Assembly (NCBI GenBank): GCA_947625645.1
Contig: CANQPE010000005.1
Location: 1-61,810, forward strand
Reading direction: 5' to 3'
Origin: an uncultured Clostridia bacterium
GTDB taxonomy: Bacteria > Bacillota > Clostridia > TANB77 > CAG-508
DNA: 61,810 bases
Shown: positions 48,273-59,547 of the stretch, piece by piece
Layout of the letters: every line of letters starts with the position of its first letter
How positions within the stretch are numbered: position 1 is the first letter of the stretch
Translations under genes and position numbers: made by a program
Notes under the pieces: generated by a model
Told to the model about the DNA's origin: nothing
What the model saw: the letters and a program-made list of their open reading frames with translations, nothing else
Databases searched by the model: none

Positions 48273-48722
48273 ATGAAAGTAAAAGATTGTATGTGTAATG
48301 ATGTATGTTGTGTAAAGCCAGAAACATCAGTAAGTGACGTGGCAAAATTAATGAGCCAATATCATATCGGTTCTATTCCAATATGTGATAACCAAAATTG
48401 CATATGCGGAATTGTAACAGATAGAGACATTTTATTACGAACTGTTGCTTGCAATAAAAATGCCAATACAACACCAGTCAGTGAAGTTATGACAACAAAT
48501 GTATGGACTTGTACGCAAAATGATGAAGTACGACAAGCACAAAATCAAATGTCACAAAAACAAATTAGAAGATTGCCAGTATGTGATGATAACAACCATG
48601 TTATAGGAATTTTGACAATAGGAGACTTATGCCAAAATGAACAACAAATTGGGACACAAGAAGTAGGTCAAACCATAGGAAATATATGTGATTGCAATCA
48701 AACACAACAAAATGCGCAATAG
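48273..48722 (+). CDS. Tandem CBS-domain protein
   Basis: VKDCMCNDVCCVKPETSVSDVAKLMSQYHIGSIPICD...GIVTDRDILLR; VSEVMTTNVWTC...IRRLPVCDDNNHVIGILTIGDL. Confidence 0.95.
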   Translation: MKVKDCMCNDVCCVKPETSVSDVAKLMSQYHIGSIPICDNQNCICGIVTDRDILLRTVACNKNANTTPVSEVMTTNVWTCTQNDEVRQAQNQMSQKQIRRLPVCDDNNHVIGILTIGDLCQNEQQIGTQEVGQTIGNICDCNQTQQNAQ

Positions 48723-48736
48723 AAAAATCAGAAACT

Positions 48737-48765
48737 AAAAAAGGCGGATATTTCTGCCTTTTTTT
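48737..48765 (+). terminator. Rho-independent terminator
   Basis: AAGGCGGA...TTCTGCCTTTTTTT. Confidence 0.7.
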
Positions 48766-48793
48766 GCATATATTAAAAAAGAGGAGAAGATAT

Positions 48794-49891
48794 ATGATTA
48801 TCGATATGTCATATTGGACAAGAGTGTTCAACCGAATTTTATATGTTGTTTTTATCTTACTTGGACTTGTAGTTGCACTAAAATTATCTGTATTTTACTT
48901 ACCCTTTCTCATTGCTTTTATTATTTATTTAATGATGGAGCCTGCCATCAAATGGATTATGAGAAAAACAAATGCCACCAGAAAAACAAGCTCAATTATT
49001 ATATTTTTATTGGTTTCACTTATCATATTAGGAGGCTTAACATGGGCTATTTTTACTCTTTTTTCAGAAGCATCTAATTTATTACAAGAATTAAACACAT
49101 ATATAGAAAAAGCCTATGCTTTATTCCAAAACTTGCTTCAAAATGCAGATTTTGGGAAAATAAAATTGCCAGACGAAATACAAACCATATTGCAAAATTC
49201 AACAGGAGATATTTTAGGCACGGTATCGCAATGGATACGTAATTTTTTAAATGGATTAATTGATGTTGTAACTTCCATTCCGACGATTGCGATTTATTTT
49301 TCTATTACTGTGATTGCCCTTTATTTCATTTGTGTCGATAAAATATACATCCTTGATCAAATCGAACATCATTTACCCAAAACATGGGTCATGCGAGTAG
49401 GAAAACACTTACGCGATTTAACTAAAACATTAGGCGGGTACTTAAAAGCAGAAGCAACGCTTGTTTTTGTTTCTTTTATCATTTCTTTAATTGGGCTATA
49501 CATTTTAAAATTTACAGGATTTGCTATAGAATTTCCATTGCTCATTGCCATTGGAATTGGGTTTGTAGATGCCTTACCTATTTTAGGGTCTGGAACGGTT
49601 ATGATACCATGGGCTATCATATGTGCCATTAATGGCGACTTACGCTTAGGTATTGCCATTATCATTTTATTTATTATCATGTCTATTGTTAGACAATTTT
49701 TAGAACCACGAATTGTCAGCAAAAATATAGGGGTACATCCGCTTTTTACGTTAATTGCTATGTACACAGGATTTCGATTTTTAGGAATTTTGGGAATGTT
49801 AATTGGACCAATCATATTCATTATTTTAAAAAACATATTTGCTACTTTCATTGATGGCGGTGTGATGAAAACAATTTTTGACAGAAGATGA
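48794..49891 (+). CDS. AI-2E/PerM-type transporter family, YtvI-like sporulation membrane protein
   Basis: Polytopic; LPFLIAFIIYLMMEPAIKWIMR; FPLLIAIGIGFVDALPILGSGTVMIPWAI; RQFLEPRIVSKNIGVHPLFTLIAMYTGFRFLGILGMLIGPI. Confidence 0.88.
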   Translation: MIIDMSYWTRVFNRILYVVFILLGLVVALKLSVFYLPFLIAFIIYLMMEPAIKWIMRKTNATRKTSSIIIFLLVSLIILGGLTWAIFTLFSEASNLLQELNTYIEKAYALFQNLLQNADFGKIKLPDEIQTILQNSTGDILGTVSQWIRNFLNGLIDVVTSIPTIAIYFSITVIALYFICVDKIYILDQIEHHLPKTWVMRVGKHLRDLTKTLGGYLKAEATLVFVSFIISLIGLYILKFTGFAIEFPLLIAIGIGFVDALPILGSGTVMIPWAIICAINGDLRLGIAIIILFIIMSIVRQFLEPRIVSKNIGVHPLFTLIAMYTGFRFLGILGMLIGPIIFIILKNIFATFIDGGVMKTIFDRR

Positions 49892-49972
49892 ACAAATAGG
49901 AACAAACAGGGACGTTTCTTTTTTGTCCCTCAGGGACAAAAAAGAAACGTCCCTGTTTGTTCCTACTTGTTC
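49890..49972. repeat. Long palindromic hairpin element, copy 4 (41-bp arms, one mismatch)
   Basis: GAACAAATAGGAACAAACAGGGACGTTTCTTTTTTGTCCCT / AGGGACAAAAAAGAAACGTCCCTGTTTGTTCCTACTTGTTC. Confidence 0.95.
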
Positions 49973-49979
49973 CATTGTT

Positions 49980-51524
49980 CTACTCCCATTCAATGGTTGC
50001 TGGGGGCTTTGAGGTTATGTCATACACAACACGGTTGACATGATTTACTTCATTGACAATTCTAGAGGATACGGTTTCTAGAATTTCATACGGAATTTTA
50101 CTCCAAACACCAGTCATAAAGTCAGTGGTTTCTACAGCACGTAGTGCAATGGTATAGTCATAGGTTCTTTCGTCTCCCATGACTCCAACAGATTTTAAAT
50201 TGGTTAACACGGCAAAATATTGATTGATAGATTTATGCAATCCTGCTTTTGCAATTTCTTCTCTAAAAATAGCATCCGCTTCTTTTAAAATAGATAACTT
50301 ATCAGATGTGATTTCTCCTATGACACGGATGGCAAGACCTGGTCCTGGGAAAGGTTGCCTAAAAACTAAGTTTTCTGGAATTCCCAATTCTAAACCAGTT
50401 TTACGAACTTCATCTTTAAATAGATTTCTCAAAGGTTCTACAATTTCTTTAAAGTCCACATAGTCAGGTAACCCTCCTACATTGTGGTGACTTTTTATGA
50501 CAGAACTTTTTCCTAATCCACTTTCAATGACATCGGGGTAAATGGTGCCTTGTACCAAAAAGTCAACAGTTCCAATTTTTTTAGCTTCTTCTTCAAAAAC
50601 ACGAATAAATTCTTCACCAATTATTTTTCTTTTCTTTTCAGGGTCTGTTACGCCAGCAAGTTTTGATAAAAATCTCTCTTGACAATTGACACGAATTAAG
50701 TTGATATCAAACTGTTCTCTAAAAACACGTTCTACTTCATCTCCTTCATTTTTACGTAAAAGCCCATGATCTAAGAAAATGCAGGTTAAGTTTTTTCCAA
50801 CTGCTTTGTGCACTAAAACTGCTGCCACAGAAGAGTCAACACCTCCAGATAATGCACACAACACTTTTTTATCTCCAATTTTCTCTTTTAGTTTTTTGAC
50901 ATTCTCTTCTACAAAAGATGACATTGTCCAATCACCAGAACAATGGCAGATGTTATACAAGAAATTTTGAATCACAAGTGTTCCATTGACAGAGTGAATT
51001 ACTTCTGGATGGAATTGAATTCCATAGAGTTGTTTTTCAGCATTTTCAATTGCAGCGTTTGGACAAGATGCGGTATGTCCAATATTTTTAAAGCCTGGTG
51101 CTAGTGTTTCAACATAGTCGGTATGACTCATTAAGAAACCATTTTGTTTTTCAAACCCTTGAAATAGGGGAGAAGTATTATCAATTTGAACATCAATTGT
51201 TCCATATTCTCTTTTGGTTGGTCTGGCAACAGTTCCTCCCAAAATTTGGCTCATTAATTGCATTCCATAACATATGCCTAAAATAGGAATTCCTAAAGAA
51301 AAAATAGCTTCATCACATTTTGGCGCATTTTCTCCGTACACACTAGCAGGACCACCTGTAAAAATAATTCCTTTTGGATTTTTTTCTTTGATTTTTTCTA
51401 AAGAAATATCAAAAGGAACTACTTCTGAGTATACATGACATTCACGCACTCTACGAGCAATGAGTTGATTATATTGTCCACCGAAATCTAAAATTAAAAT
51501 GACTTCATTGTTTTTCATATCCAT
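49980..51524 (-). CDS. guaA: GMP synthase (glutamine-hydrolysing)
   Basis: [55 protein letters not shown]. Confidence 0.99.
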   Translation of the reverse strand: MDMKNNEVILILDFGGQYNQLIARRVRECHVYSEVVPFDISLEKIKEKNPKGIIFTGGPASVYGENAPKCDEAIFSLGIPILGICYGMQLMSQILGGTVARPTKREYGTIDVQIDNTSPLFQGFEKQNGFLMSHTDYVETLAPGFKNIGHTASCPNAAIENAEKQLYGIQFHPEVIHSVNGTLVIQNFLYNICHCSGDWTMSSFVEENVKKLKEKIGDKKVLCALSGGVDSSVAAVLVHKAVGKNLTCIFLDHGLLRKNEGDEVERVFREQFDINLIRVNCQERFLSKLAGVTDPEKKRKIIGEEFIRVFEEEAKKIGTVDFLVQGTIYPDVIESGLGKSSVIKSHHNVGGLPDYVDFKEIVEPLRNLFKDEVRKTGLELGIPENLVFRQPFPGPGLAIRVIGEITSDKLSILKEADAIFREEIAKAGLHKSINQYFAVLTNLKSVGVMGDERTYDYTIALRAVETTDFMTGVWSKIPYEILETVSSRIVNEVNHVNRVVYDITSKPPATIEWE

Positions 51525-51591
51525 TTACCTCCCTTTATTATAGGTAAATTTTAGCATATTTTGTCGCAAAAGTAAATGGATTTGTTAAAAT

Positions 51592-52134
51592 TCATACAAT
51601 TCCGCTTGTGGGAATATAGCTTTCGTCAGGGGGATATACCAATTCTTCATTTGGCTGATTGGTACGTTGTATATTCATAATGTTAACGACAGGGATGTCA
51701 CCATGATAATCTCCTTTTGTAATTTCCCCAGTTATTTTAACCCAAGCCCCATCTTCAAAATCTTTTGCTTTATGATATTCACAAAGAAAGCCAACCACAA
51801 CAGTTTGAAAATCAGAAGAAATAACCATATCTCTAGCTAGCACAAACTGCGTATCTGTAAAATCTGATAAACGATACATATACCCAGTAAACTGAAATTT
51901 TACACCGAGGTAGCTATCAATATCATCATGAACTGCTTTTAAAACATTGGTATAATTTCTAGGAGAAATTTCTGAAATCTCACTTTGAGGCATACAACTT
52001 GCACTCTCTTGACTGGCACCACCAAAAACTTTAAAGGTAACAAAACACGAAATACAAATAATGAGGACAACAACACCAGAGAAAAACATTTTAAAAACTT
52101 TACTTCCATTAATCTTTACATGATAAACAAACAT
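51592..52134 (-). CDS. Membrane-anchored protein resembling the C-terminal domain of YcgQ/TIGR03943 proteins
   Basis: FTGYMYRLSDFTDTQFVLARDMVISSDFQTVVVGFLCEYHKAKDFEDGAWVKITGEITKGDYHGDIPVVNI. Confidence 0.6.
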   Translation of the reverse strand: MFVYHVKINGSKVFKMFFSGVVVLIICISCFVTFKVFGGASQESASCMPQSEISEISPRNYTNVLKAVHDDIDSYLGVKFQFTGYMYRLSDFTDTQFVLARDMVISSDFQTVVVGFLCEYHKAKDFEDGAWVKITGEITKGDYHGDIPVVNIMNIQRTNQPNEELVYPPDESYIPTSGIV

Positions 52135-52257
52135 ACCAAACGCCTCATTTCTTACAAATCATTTTATTAAAGCATATGCAAGCACTAGAAAAATATGTTA
52201 CGCTGGATAAATATTTGCACTGACAGGCATTTTGCAAAAGAAAATTATGAAAAAGTA

Positions 52258-52286
52258 TTGAAAAAAAATCTGTTTCATGATATAGT
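52258..52286 (+). promoter_or_regulatory. Predicted secA promoter (TTGAAA-17 bp-TATAGT)
   Basis: Near-consensus boxes upstream of secA. Confidence 0.55.
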
Positions 52287-52382
52287 TTACTGAGTAAATT
52301 TAGATAACTTAGGAAGAGGTAAGGTTGAAAAAGAAGGTCTTTTTCAACTGGATTTGTGACTTAAGAAAGGAATGATAAAAAA

Positions 52383-55124
52383 ATGAAATTGTTTAAGACA
52401 TATAGCGAAAAAGAAGTAAAAAGAATAATGCCTATTGTAAAACAAATTAACGATTTAGAAGAAGGACTTACAAAGTTAACGGACCATGAGTTGAGAGCCA
52501 AAACAGATGAATTCAAACAAAAATTGCAAGAAGGGAAAACGCTAGACGATATATTGCCAGAAGCCTTTGCAGTTGTAAGAGAAGCATCTAAAAGAACATT
52601 AGGTTTAAGACATTTTGATGTGCAATTAATTGGTGGGATTATTTTACACCAAGGTAGAATTGCAGAAATGAAAACAGGAGAAGGAAAAACCTTAGTAGCA
52701 ACATTACCAGTGTATTTAAACGCATTAGAAGGAAAAGGCGTTCATGTTGTTACCGTTAACGACTATTTGGCAAAAAGAGATAGCGAATGGATGGGAAAAT
52801 TATATAAATTTTTAGGACTATCTGTAGGACTTGTCATTAGTGGCATGGAACCAGGCGCAAAGCAGAAAGCATATAATAGTGATATTACCTATGGAACAAA
52901 CAATGAATACGGATTTGACTATTTAAGAGATAACATGGTCATTTATAAGAACCAATTAGTGCAACGTGGGTTACACTATGCAATTATCGATGAGATTGAT
53001 AGTATTTTAATTGATGAAGCACGTACTCCATTAATCATTTCAGGTAGAGCAAACGAATCATCTGATTTATATAAAAAAGCAAATGATTTTGTTAAAAAAC
53101 TAGAAGCAAAAGTCATTGTAGAAGAAGATGTTAAAGACTTTGACCAAGCAGAAGATAATGAAAACTATGATTACATTATAGACCTAAAAGCAAAATCCGC
53201 TTCTTTAACACAAAAAGGAATTCAAAAAGCAGAAGAATTCTTCCACTTAGAAAACTTTAATGATTTAGAAAACTCTACCTTGGTACACCATGTTAACCAA
53301 GCATTACGTGCTCATGGGGTTATGAAAAAAGATATAGATTACATTGTCAAAGATGGAGAAGTGTTAATTGTTGACGAATTTACAGGGCGTATTATGTATG
53401 GAAGGAGATATAACAATGGATTACATCAAGCAATTGAAGCAAAAGAACATGTTAAAATTGCAGATGAATCTAAAACACTTGCTACTATCACATTCCAAAA
53501 TTACTTTAGAATGTATGACAAATTAGCAGGAATGACAGGTACGGCTATGACAGAAGCAGAAGAATTTGAAGAAATATACAATTTAGACGTTGTTTCTATT
53601 CCAACCAATAAACCTATGATACGTAACGACCAAAATGATGTTATTTATAAAAATGAAAATGCTAAGTTTAGAGCTGTTGTAGAGAGTGTAAAAGAAAGTC
53701 ATAGTAAAGGGCAACCCGTATTAATTGGTACGGTATCAATTGAAAAATCTGAAAAACTAAGTAAATTATTGCAACAAGAAAGAATTCCACATGAAGTATT
53801 AAATGCAAAATCACATGAGAAAGAAGCCATGATTGTAGCACAAGCTGGTAAATTTGGTGCTGTTACAATTGCAACTAACATGGCAGGACGTGGTACAGAT
53901 ATTATGCTAGGTGGAAACAGTGAATACCTAGCCAAAGAGGAAATGCGTAAAAACCGTGTTCCAGAAAACTTAATTGAAGAATCTAATACGTATTATGAAA
54001 CAGATGACCAAGACATTTTAAGAGCCAGAGAAGAATTCAAAAAACTCGTACAAAAATATGAAGAAACCATTAAGCAAGAAAAAGAAAAAGTGATTGAAGT
54101 TGGTGGTTTAAAAATTATTGGAACAGAAAGACATGAATCAAGAAGAATTGACAACCAGTTAAGAGGACGTAGTGGACGTCAAGGAGACCCAGGAGAATCT
54201 AAATTCTATATTGGACTAGATGATGACCTTATGAAAATTTTTGGTGGAGATGCCATTACAAAAGTATATAATACCTTAGGAGCAGATGAAAATATGCCAA
54301 TTGAAGCCAAAATGATATCAAAAGCAGTAGAAAATGCACAAAAGAAGGTAGAAGGTAGAAACTTTGGAACTCGTAAAAATGTATTGAAATATGATGATGT
54401 TAACAATATTCAGAGAGAAATTATTTATAAACAGCGAAAAGAAGTTCTTGATGGTGAAAATTTAAAAGATAACATGACTAATATGATTACAAGTGTAACA
54501 AATGATGTTGTAGCAGTTTATGTAGATGAAAATAACCATATAGAAATAGAATCTTTAGGAAATGAAATCAAAAATAACTTCGCTATTGACATGATTGACT
54601 TCTTAAAACAACATGAAAATGAGCCAGAAGCAGTAAAAGAAGAATTAAAGAGACTTGCTCTTGAAAGATATGCAGAAAAAGAACAAGATGTTGGCGAAGA
54701 GCAAATGCGTGAATTAGAAAGAGTTATTTTATTGAAAGTTGTTGACGAAAAATGGATGAACCATATTGATAGTATGGAAGAGTTAAAAGACGGTATAGGC
54801 TTACGTGCTTATGGTCAGCAAGACCCTGTTGTAAAATACAGAATGGAAGGTATGGACATGTTCGAAGAAATGACAGCAGACATCAAATATGATGTTGTCA
54901 AAATTTTGATGAACATCCGAAAACAACAAGATGTAAGGCGCCAAGAAACAGCAAAAATTACAGGAGCAGCATTAGAAGCTATCAATAGTGTTGATGGTGG
55001 AAAATCTATGAATATGAATGAAAATCAAACCGTACGCAATGAAGGTCCAAAAATAGGAAGAAACGACCCATGTCCTTGTGGTTCAGGCAAAAAGTATAAG
55101 AACTGTTGCGGGAAGAATGCTTAA
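52383..55124 (+). CDS. secA: Preprotein translocase subunit SecA
   Basis: [66 protein letters not shown]. Confidence 0.99.
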   Translation: MKLFKTYSEKEVKRIMPIVKQINDLEEGLTKLTDHELRAKTDEFKQKLQEGKTLDDILPEAFAVVREASKRTLGLRHFDVQLIGGIILHQGRIAEMKTGEGKTLVATLPVYLNALEGKGVHVVTVNDYLAKRDSEWMGKLYKFLGLSVGLVISGMEPGAKQKAYNSDITYGTNNEYGFDYLRDNMVIYKNQLVQRGLHYAIIDEIDSILIDEARTPLIISGRANESSDLYKKANDFVKKLEAKVIVEEDVKDFDQAEDNENYDYIIDLKAKSASLTQKGIQKAEEFFHLENFNDLENSTLVHHVNQALRAHGVMKKDIDYIVKDGEVLIVDEFTGRIMYGRRYNNGLHQAIEAKEHVKIADESKTLATITFQNYFRMYDKLAGMTGTAMTEAEEFEEIYNLDVVSIPTNKPMIRNDQNDVIYKNENAKFRAVVESVKESHSKGQPVLIGTVSIEKSEKLSKLLQQERIPHEVLNAKSHEKEAMIVAQAGKFGAVTIATNMAGRGTDIMLGGNSEYLAKEEMRKNRVPENLIEESNTYYETDDQDILRAREEFKKLVQKYEETIKQEKEKVIEVGGLKIIGTERHESRRIDNQLRGRSGRQGDPGESKFYIGLDDDLMKIFGGDAITKVYNTLGADENMPIEAKMISKAVENAQKKVEGRNFGTRKNVLKYDDVNNIQREIIYKQRKEVLDGENLKDNMTNMITSVTNDVVAVYVDENNHIEIESLGNEIKNNFAIDMIDFLKQHENEPEAVKEELKRLALERYAEKEQDVGEEQMRELERVILLKVVDEKWMNHIDSMEELKDGIGLRAYGQQDPVVKYRMEGMDMFEEMTADIKYDVVKILMNIRKQQDVRRQETAKITGAALEAINSVDGGKSMNMNENQTVRNEGPKIGRNDPCPCGSGKKYKNCCGKNA

Positions 55125-55220
55125 ATACTGAATTACAAAAGATTTTCAAAGCTTGAAAAACAATAAAAAAGTTCGTTTGTCAGCAAAAATATAAATATGC
55201 GAACAAAAAGCATTTCAAAT

Positions 55221-55261
55221 AAAGGAGTGTAGACATAATATATATGTTACATTCCTTTTTT
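55221..55261 (+). terminator. Likely terminator downstream of secA
   Basis: AAAGGAGTGTA(G)ACATA-ATATA-TATGTTACATTCCTTTTTT. Confidence 0.6.
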
Positions 55262-55351
55262 GATATGTAAAAAAGTGTAGATTATAAAGTGTTAATTTTG
55301 AAAATTTATATTAAACAATTGAATTTTTAATGATAATATGATACAATACAA

Positions 55352-55824
55352 ATGTTCGCAAAACAGATTGTGACAACAGTGTCGTCGCAATTGAGTTGGT
55401 CACATTATCTTGAATTAATTAAAGTTGAAGAAGAATTAAAAAGAAAATTTTATATGAAAGAAACCATAAATTCAAGATGGAGTGTTCGTGAACTTCAAAG
55501 ACAAATAGGTTCTTTGTTATATGAGAGATTATCGTTATATGTTAATAAAGAAAAAGTATTAAAAAAGTAACATATCAAAATATTGGGCAAATGCAAATGT
55601 ATGTAAATTACTATGATAGAGAAATAAAAAGTAATGATGAAAATCCAACTGTTGGAATACTACTTTCTACATTAAAAAATAAAACAGTAGTAAAATATAC
55701 ATTACCAGAAGATAATAAGAATATATTTTCTTCAAGTTATAAATTACATTTACCAACAGAACAAGAATTGATTGATGCAGTAGAAGAAGAAAAGAAAAAT
55801 TTAGAATTAAATAATAATACTTAG
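55352..55824 (+). pseudogene. DUF1016/YhcG-like PD-(D/E)XK protein, remnant with central deletion
   Basis: N-part TVSSQLSWSHYLELIKVEEELKRKFYMKETINSRWSVRELQRQIGSLLYERL; C-part GQMQMYVNYYDREIKSNDENPTVGILLSTLKNKTVVKYTLPEDNKNIFSSSYKLHLPTEQEL. Confidence 0.87.
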
Positions 55825-56065
55825 ATTATAAAAAATATATGTTTCACCAATAACTTCACCGATAACTTCACTAATGTAGAAATCAAAATATTAGAATTAG
55901 TAAAAAATGAACCAACAATTTCTCAATCAAAATTGGCTGAAATTATAGGTATATCAAATTAAATAAATTAATAAGATAGAACATTTTATGACCAGGCTTA
56001 TGGAAAAAAATAAAAAATTGTTATATTATTATAAAAGAATATTTAGAAAAAAGGAAGTGTCTTTA

Positions 56066-57292
56066 TTGCAAATAAAAATTAATAGAGGAACGAACCAAAT
56101 AGGAGGTTGTCTTACTGAAATTGAATCAAGTAAAGGGACTAAAATAATGATAGATATTGGTGCAAATTTACCAGATTCAGAAGGTAGAAAAAAACCAGAA
56201 ATTGAATTAGAAGGCTTGACAAAAGGGGTTCCTAATTATCAAGCAATATTTATTACTCATTATCATGGAGATCATATAGGGTTATATAATAAAGGATTAC
56301 CGGATATACCAATTTATATTGGAGAGGTTTCAAAAGAAATTTATAATATAGTACAAACTAGACTTAATAAAGCAAATCTTGTGAAAAAAGAAGATTTGGA
56401 GAGAATATCGAAATTTAGAACTTTTACTATTAAAGACAAGATAATCATTGATGATATAAAAATCACTCCTATTGCTGTTGACCATTCTGCCTTTGATAGC
56501 TATATGTTTTTAATTGAAACAGATAGAAAAAAGGTTTTACATACAGGAGATTTTAGAACACATGGACAAAGAGGTAAAGCAGTTTTAGAAGCAATAAAAA
56601 AATATGTTGGTAAAGTGGATTGCTTAATTTGTGAAGGAACAACTTTAACAAGAGATAACAGTAAAATATTAACAGAATTCGAGTTACAAAAAGAAGCAGA
56701 AAAAATTTTTATTGAAAATAAATATAATTTTGTATTATGTAGTAGTACCAATATAGACAGGATAGCAGCCTTACATAAAGCAGCACTAAATAGTCATAAA
56801 ATGTTTATTTGCGATGATTATCAATATGAACTTTTAGAATATATTAATACAATTTCAAGAAGCGGCTTATATAAATTTAATGATACTAATAACATAAAAA
56901 ATACTAAAGTCTATCGTTATGCCCCAAACCTGTTAACAAAGATGGAGAAATATGGTTTTGTCATGTTAGTTAGAGCAAATGTAAAGTTTGCAAAATTCTT
57001 AAAGATGTTTGAAAACAATGCTTTTATATATTCTGAATGGCTCGGATATTTGAAAGGATCAAATGAAGATTATAAAAGAATTCAAGAGTTTGTTCCAAAA
57101 AAATATATCTATTTACATACAAGTGGACATGCAACTCCAGAAGCAATTAAAGAAGTTATTAATATTACGAATCCAAATTATGTAATACCAATACATACAG
57201 AGGATAAAGAAAAAATAAGAGAACTAACTGATAAAGCTGTTATATTAGAAGATGGTGAAGAATTTATAGTAGGAGGTAACCCAAATGGATAA
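56066..57292 (+). CDS. MBL-fold (beta-CASP / RNase J-like) metallohydrolase
   Basis: FITHYHGDHIGLY; VDHSAFDSYMFLIE; HTGDFRTHGQRG; HTSGHATPEAIKEVINITNPNYVIPIHTE. TTG start with AAGGAAG RBS. Confidence 0.85.
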   Translation: MQIKINRGTNQIGGCLTEIESSKGTKIMIDIGANLPDSEGRKKPEIELEGLTKGVPNYQAIFITHYHGDHIGLYNKGLPDIPIYIGEVSKEIYNIVQTRLNKANLVKKEDLERISKFRTFTIKDKIIIDDIKITPIAVDHSAFDSYMFLIETDRKKVLHTGDFRTHGQRGKAVLEAIKKYVGKVDCLICEGTTLTRDNSKILTEFELQKEAEKIFIENKYNFVLCSSTNIDRIAALHKAALNSHKMFICDDYQYELLEYINTISRSGLYKFNDTNNIKNTKVYRYAPNLLTKMEKYGFVMLVRANVKFAKFLKMFENNAFIYSEWLGYLKGSNEDYKRIQEFVPKKYIYLHTSGHATPEAIKEVINITNPNYVIPIHTEDKEKIRELTDKAVILEDGEEFIVGGNPNG

Positions 57293-58280
57293 AAAAGAAA
57301 TTTGCAAAAAAATAAAGGAGATAAATCATAAAATAGTAATTGTAGGTCCAACTTTAAAAGATGAAAATGACCCAGATACACATCTTAGGGTATATTATAA
57401 GGGCGGTAGATTAGCAAATATTGGAACTGGCAAAAGAGAAAAATCAGCATTAATGTCAAAAAAGTATGAAAACCAATTTAAGGATAATATAGAAAAGACT
57501 AAAAAATTCAATGATATTAGAAAAAAAGCTGCTTCTAATGAAGAGAATTTAATAAAAGTATTATCGAATAAAGAAAATTTTAAGTTAATAAATGAAGCTT
57601 TTGAACGTAAATGGCAAAAGATGACAAAGAAAGAAAAAAATAACCAAAAAGAAAGAGATGTAGAAACTCAAATTATGAGCAATTTTATGATTTCAGAAAA
57701 TGATTGGATAGCAGTAGATATGGAATTTCAATGTCCTAGTTCTTGGTTTGAAAAAATGGATTCTGATAAAGAAATAAAAAAATTTATAGATATGGAACAT
57801 AAAAAAGGAAATAAGAAAATTACCAAGAAACCTAAATTTGACATAATTATGATTTCAAAAGATGGGATTGGCATAATTGAACTAAAAGTAAATAACGAAA
57901 ATTGTGATAATATTCTTAGTCATTATTGCCATATGAAACATATTTTAAACAATGAAGAGAGTAAAGATAAATTTATTACAGAAATATATAGAAGAATAAA
58001 ATATTTACAAGAAAATGAATTAATTAATTCAGAAATTATAGATAAATATGGAAAACAATTTTTTAACGAGAAAAAACTTTGGTGTGGTTTTTTATTTGTC
58101 GGAGGTGGCAAGTCTGAAAGTGTAAAAATAATAAGAGGATTAGAAGAAAAATTAGAAGAAAAAGAATTTATAAAGAATTTGAATTTTATGTATTGTGATA
58201 ACGATGAGAGTAAAATTAAAACACTAAATATTAATCATATGCAAAATTATAATGATTTTATAAAAGAAAGCGAGAAATAA
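57285..58280 (+). CDS. Uncharacterised protein with probable PD-(D/E)XK nuclease core
   Basis: ERDVETQIM ... KPKFDIIMISKDGIGIIELKVNNENC (D-x(n)-ExK); start overlaps upstream stop. Confidence 0.65.
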   Translation: MDKKEICKKIKEINHKIVIVGPTLKDENDPDTHLRVYYKGGRLANIGTGKREKSALMSKKYENQFKDNIEKTKKFNDIRKKAASNEENLIKVLSNKENFKLINEAFERKWQKMTKKEKNNQKERDVETQIMSNFMISENDWIAVDMEFQCPSSWFEKMDSDKEIKKFIDMEHKKGNKKITKKPKFDIIMISKDGIGIIELKVNNENCDNILSHYCHMKHILNNEESKDKFITEIYRRIKYLQENELINSEIIDKYGKQFFNEKKLWCGFLFVGGGKSESVKIIRGLEEKLEEKEFIKNLNFMYCDNDESKIKTLNINHMQNYNDFIKESEK

Positions 58281-58284
58281 GAAT

Positions 58285-58815
58285 ATGGAAGAAAAGATAA
58301 TCACTTCTGAACAAGTTGAGCAACGATTAATAAATAAACCAAAAGAGCAATGGACAAAAGATGATGTATTTGATAGATATATTGGGTATGGAAGTCCAGA
58401 AGAAATAGAGGATTCAGATGTACAAAAACTTTTTATAAAGTATGGATTATATGAAGAACTAATTAATTTAGTAAATAATGTTATTACAGATAAAGAAGTT
58501 GTAGAAAAAATACTTAATAGCAATATATTTGAAAAAAAAGAACTAAAAAAAATAAAAGGAAAAATAAAAGATATAAAGATTTTAGAAATAGAAGATGAAA
58601 ATATTGATGAACTAAAAGAAGTATTAATTATATTTGAGAAAGAAGATACTTTAAAACAGATAAAGATAAAAGATTTTGTTCTTACATCTAATACAGAAAA
58701 CTATTTAAAAGATAGAAAAAAATATAATAACACCAATATAACAGCAATTGTTGAAAAAAAAGATGCTAATTTGATTTTAAAATGTTTGTGTACAAAAGAT
58801 AATGGTAAGGATTGA
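58285..58815 (+). CDS. Uncharacterised protein, third gene of the MBL/PD-(D/E)XK operon
   Basis: 4-bp gap from the upstream stop; no recognised domain. Confidence 0.6.
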   Translation: MEEKIITSEQVEQRLINKPKEQWTKDDVFDRYIGYGSPEEIEDSDVQKLFIKYGLYEELINLVNNVITDKEVVEKILNSNIFEKKELKKIKGKIKDIKILEIEDENIDELKEVLIIFEKEDTLKQIKIKDFVLTSNTENYLKDRKKYNNTNITAIVEKKDANLILKCLCTKDNGKD

Positions 58816-58830
58816 TAAAGTAAGGGAGAA

Positions 58831-59220
58831 ATGTATTGTTTACAGCCTATCATAACAAAAAATGGGAATATATTATACATATTAAATGTATTAAAAAAAT
58901 ATAGTGATGAAGAACACAAATTATCTATATCAGAGCTAAAAGAAAAAATAAATGAAATATACAGTGAAGATATTGATCCCAGAACGATAAGAAGGAATAT
59001 AACTCTACTTAAAGAAAAATTCGGATATGATATTAGTACATACAATGACAACAAAATTGGATATTATATCAGCAATGATCCAGAAACTGATTTTGAACCT
59101 GGAAAAATTAGAGCAATCATAGATACATTTAGTTATTCAGCTAAAGGTAAGACCAGTAATATAGAAGTAATTAAGAACATAGAAGATATTTCAAATAGCA
59201 TTATGAAAAAAATAAGATAA
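58831..59220 (+). pseudogene. WYL-type transcriptional regulator, N-terminal HTH portion only
   Basis: ILYILNVLKKYSDEEHKLSISELKEKINEIYSEDIDPRTIRRNITLLKEKFGYDIS; lacks a complete WYL domain. Confidence 0.6.
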
Positions 59221-59417
59221 AATTTGAATACTGGAAATATTGTATAAAAGGTGATAGAGTAGAAAAGAAAATTGTAATAGATTAGATAGAAGAAAAAAAT
59301 TAACTAAGACGAATGAAAAAGTAACTATAACGAAAACAGAAAAGGAAATAGAAGAAATACAAACATTGTTAGAAGATGCAGTAAAAAGATATAAAAAGTA
59401 ATTTTTAGAGGTAATTT

Positions 59418-59534
59418 ATGAAAACAGGTTTTAAAGATATAGATAGTAATATAAAATTAAATAATGGAGAATTGATTGTAATTGCTTCAAGACCATCTAT
59501 AGGGAAAACAACATTTGTTTTAAATAATTTATAA
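59418..59534 (+). pseudogene. DnaB-like replicative helicase remnant (Walker A only)
   Basis: MKTGFKDIDSNIKLNNGELIVIASRPSIGKTTFVLNNL*. Confidence 0.75.
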
Positions 59535-59547
59535 AGGATGGTTTAAC

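Noticed and set aside
49369-49905. 178-aa minus-strand ORF opposite the YtvI-like gene
   Set aside because: Antisense of a strongly supported membrane protein CDS; no motif.
51525-51600. Purine riboswitch upstream of guaA
   Set aside because: Only a short, unstructured AT-rich gap before the neighbouring minus-strand gene; no purine-riboswitch-like core seen.
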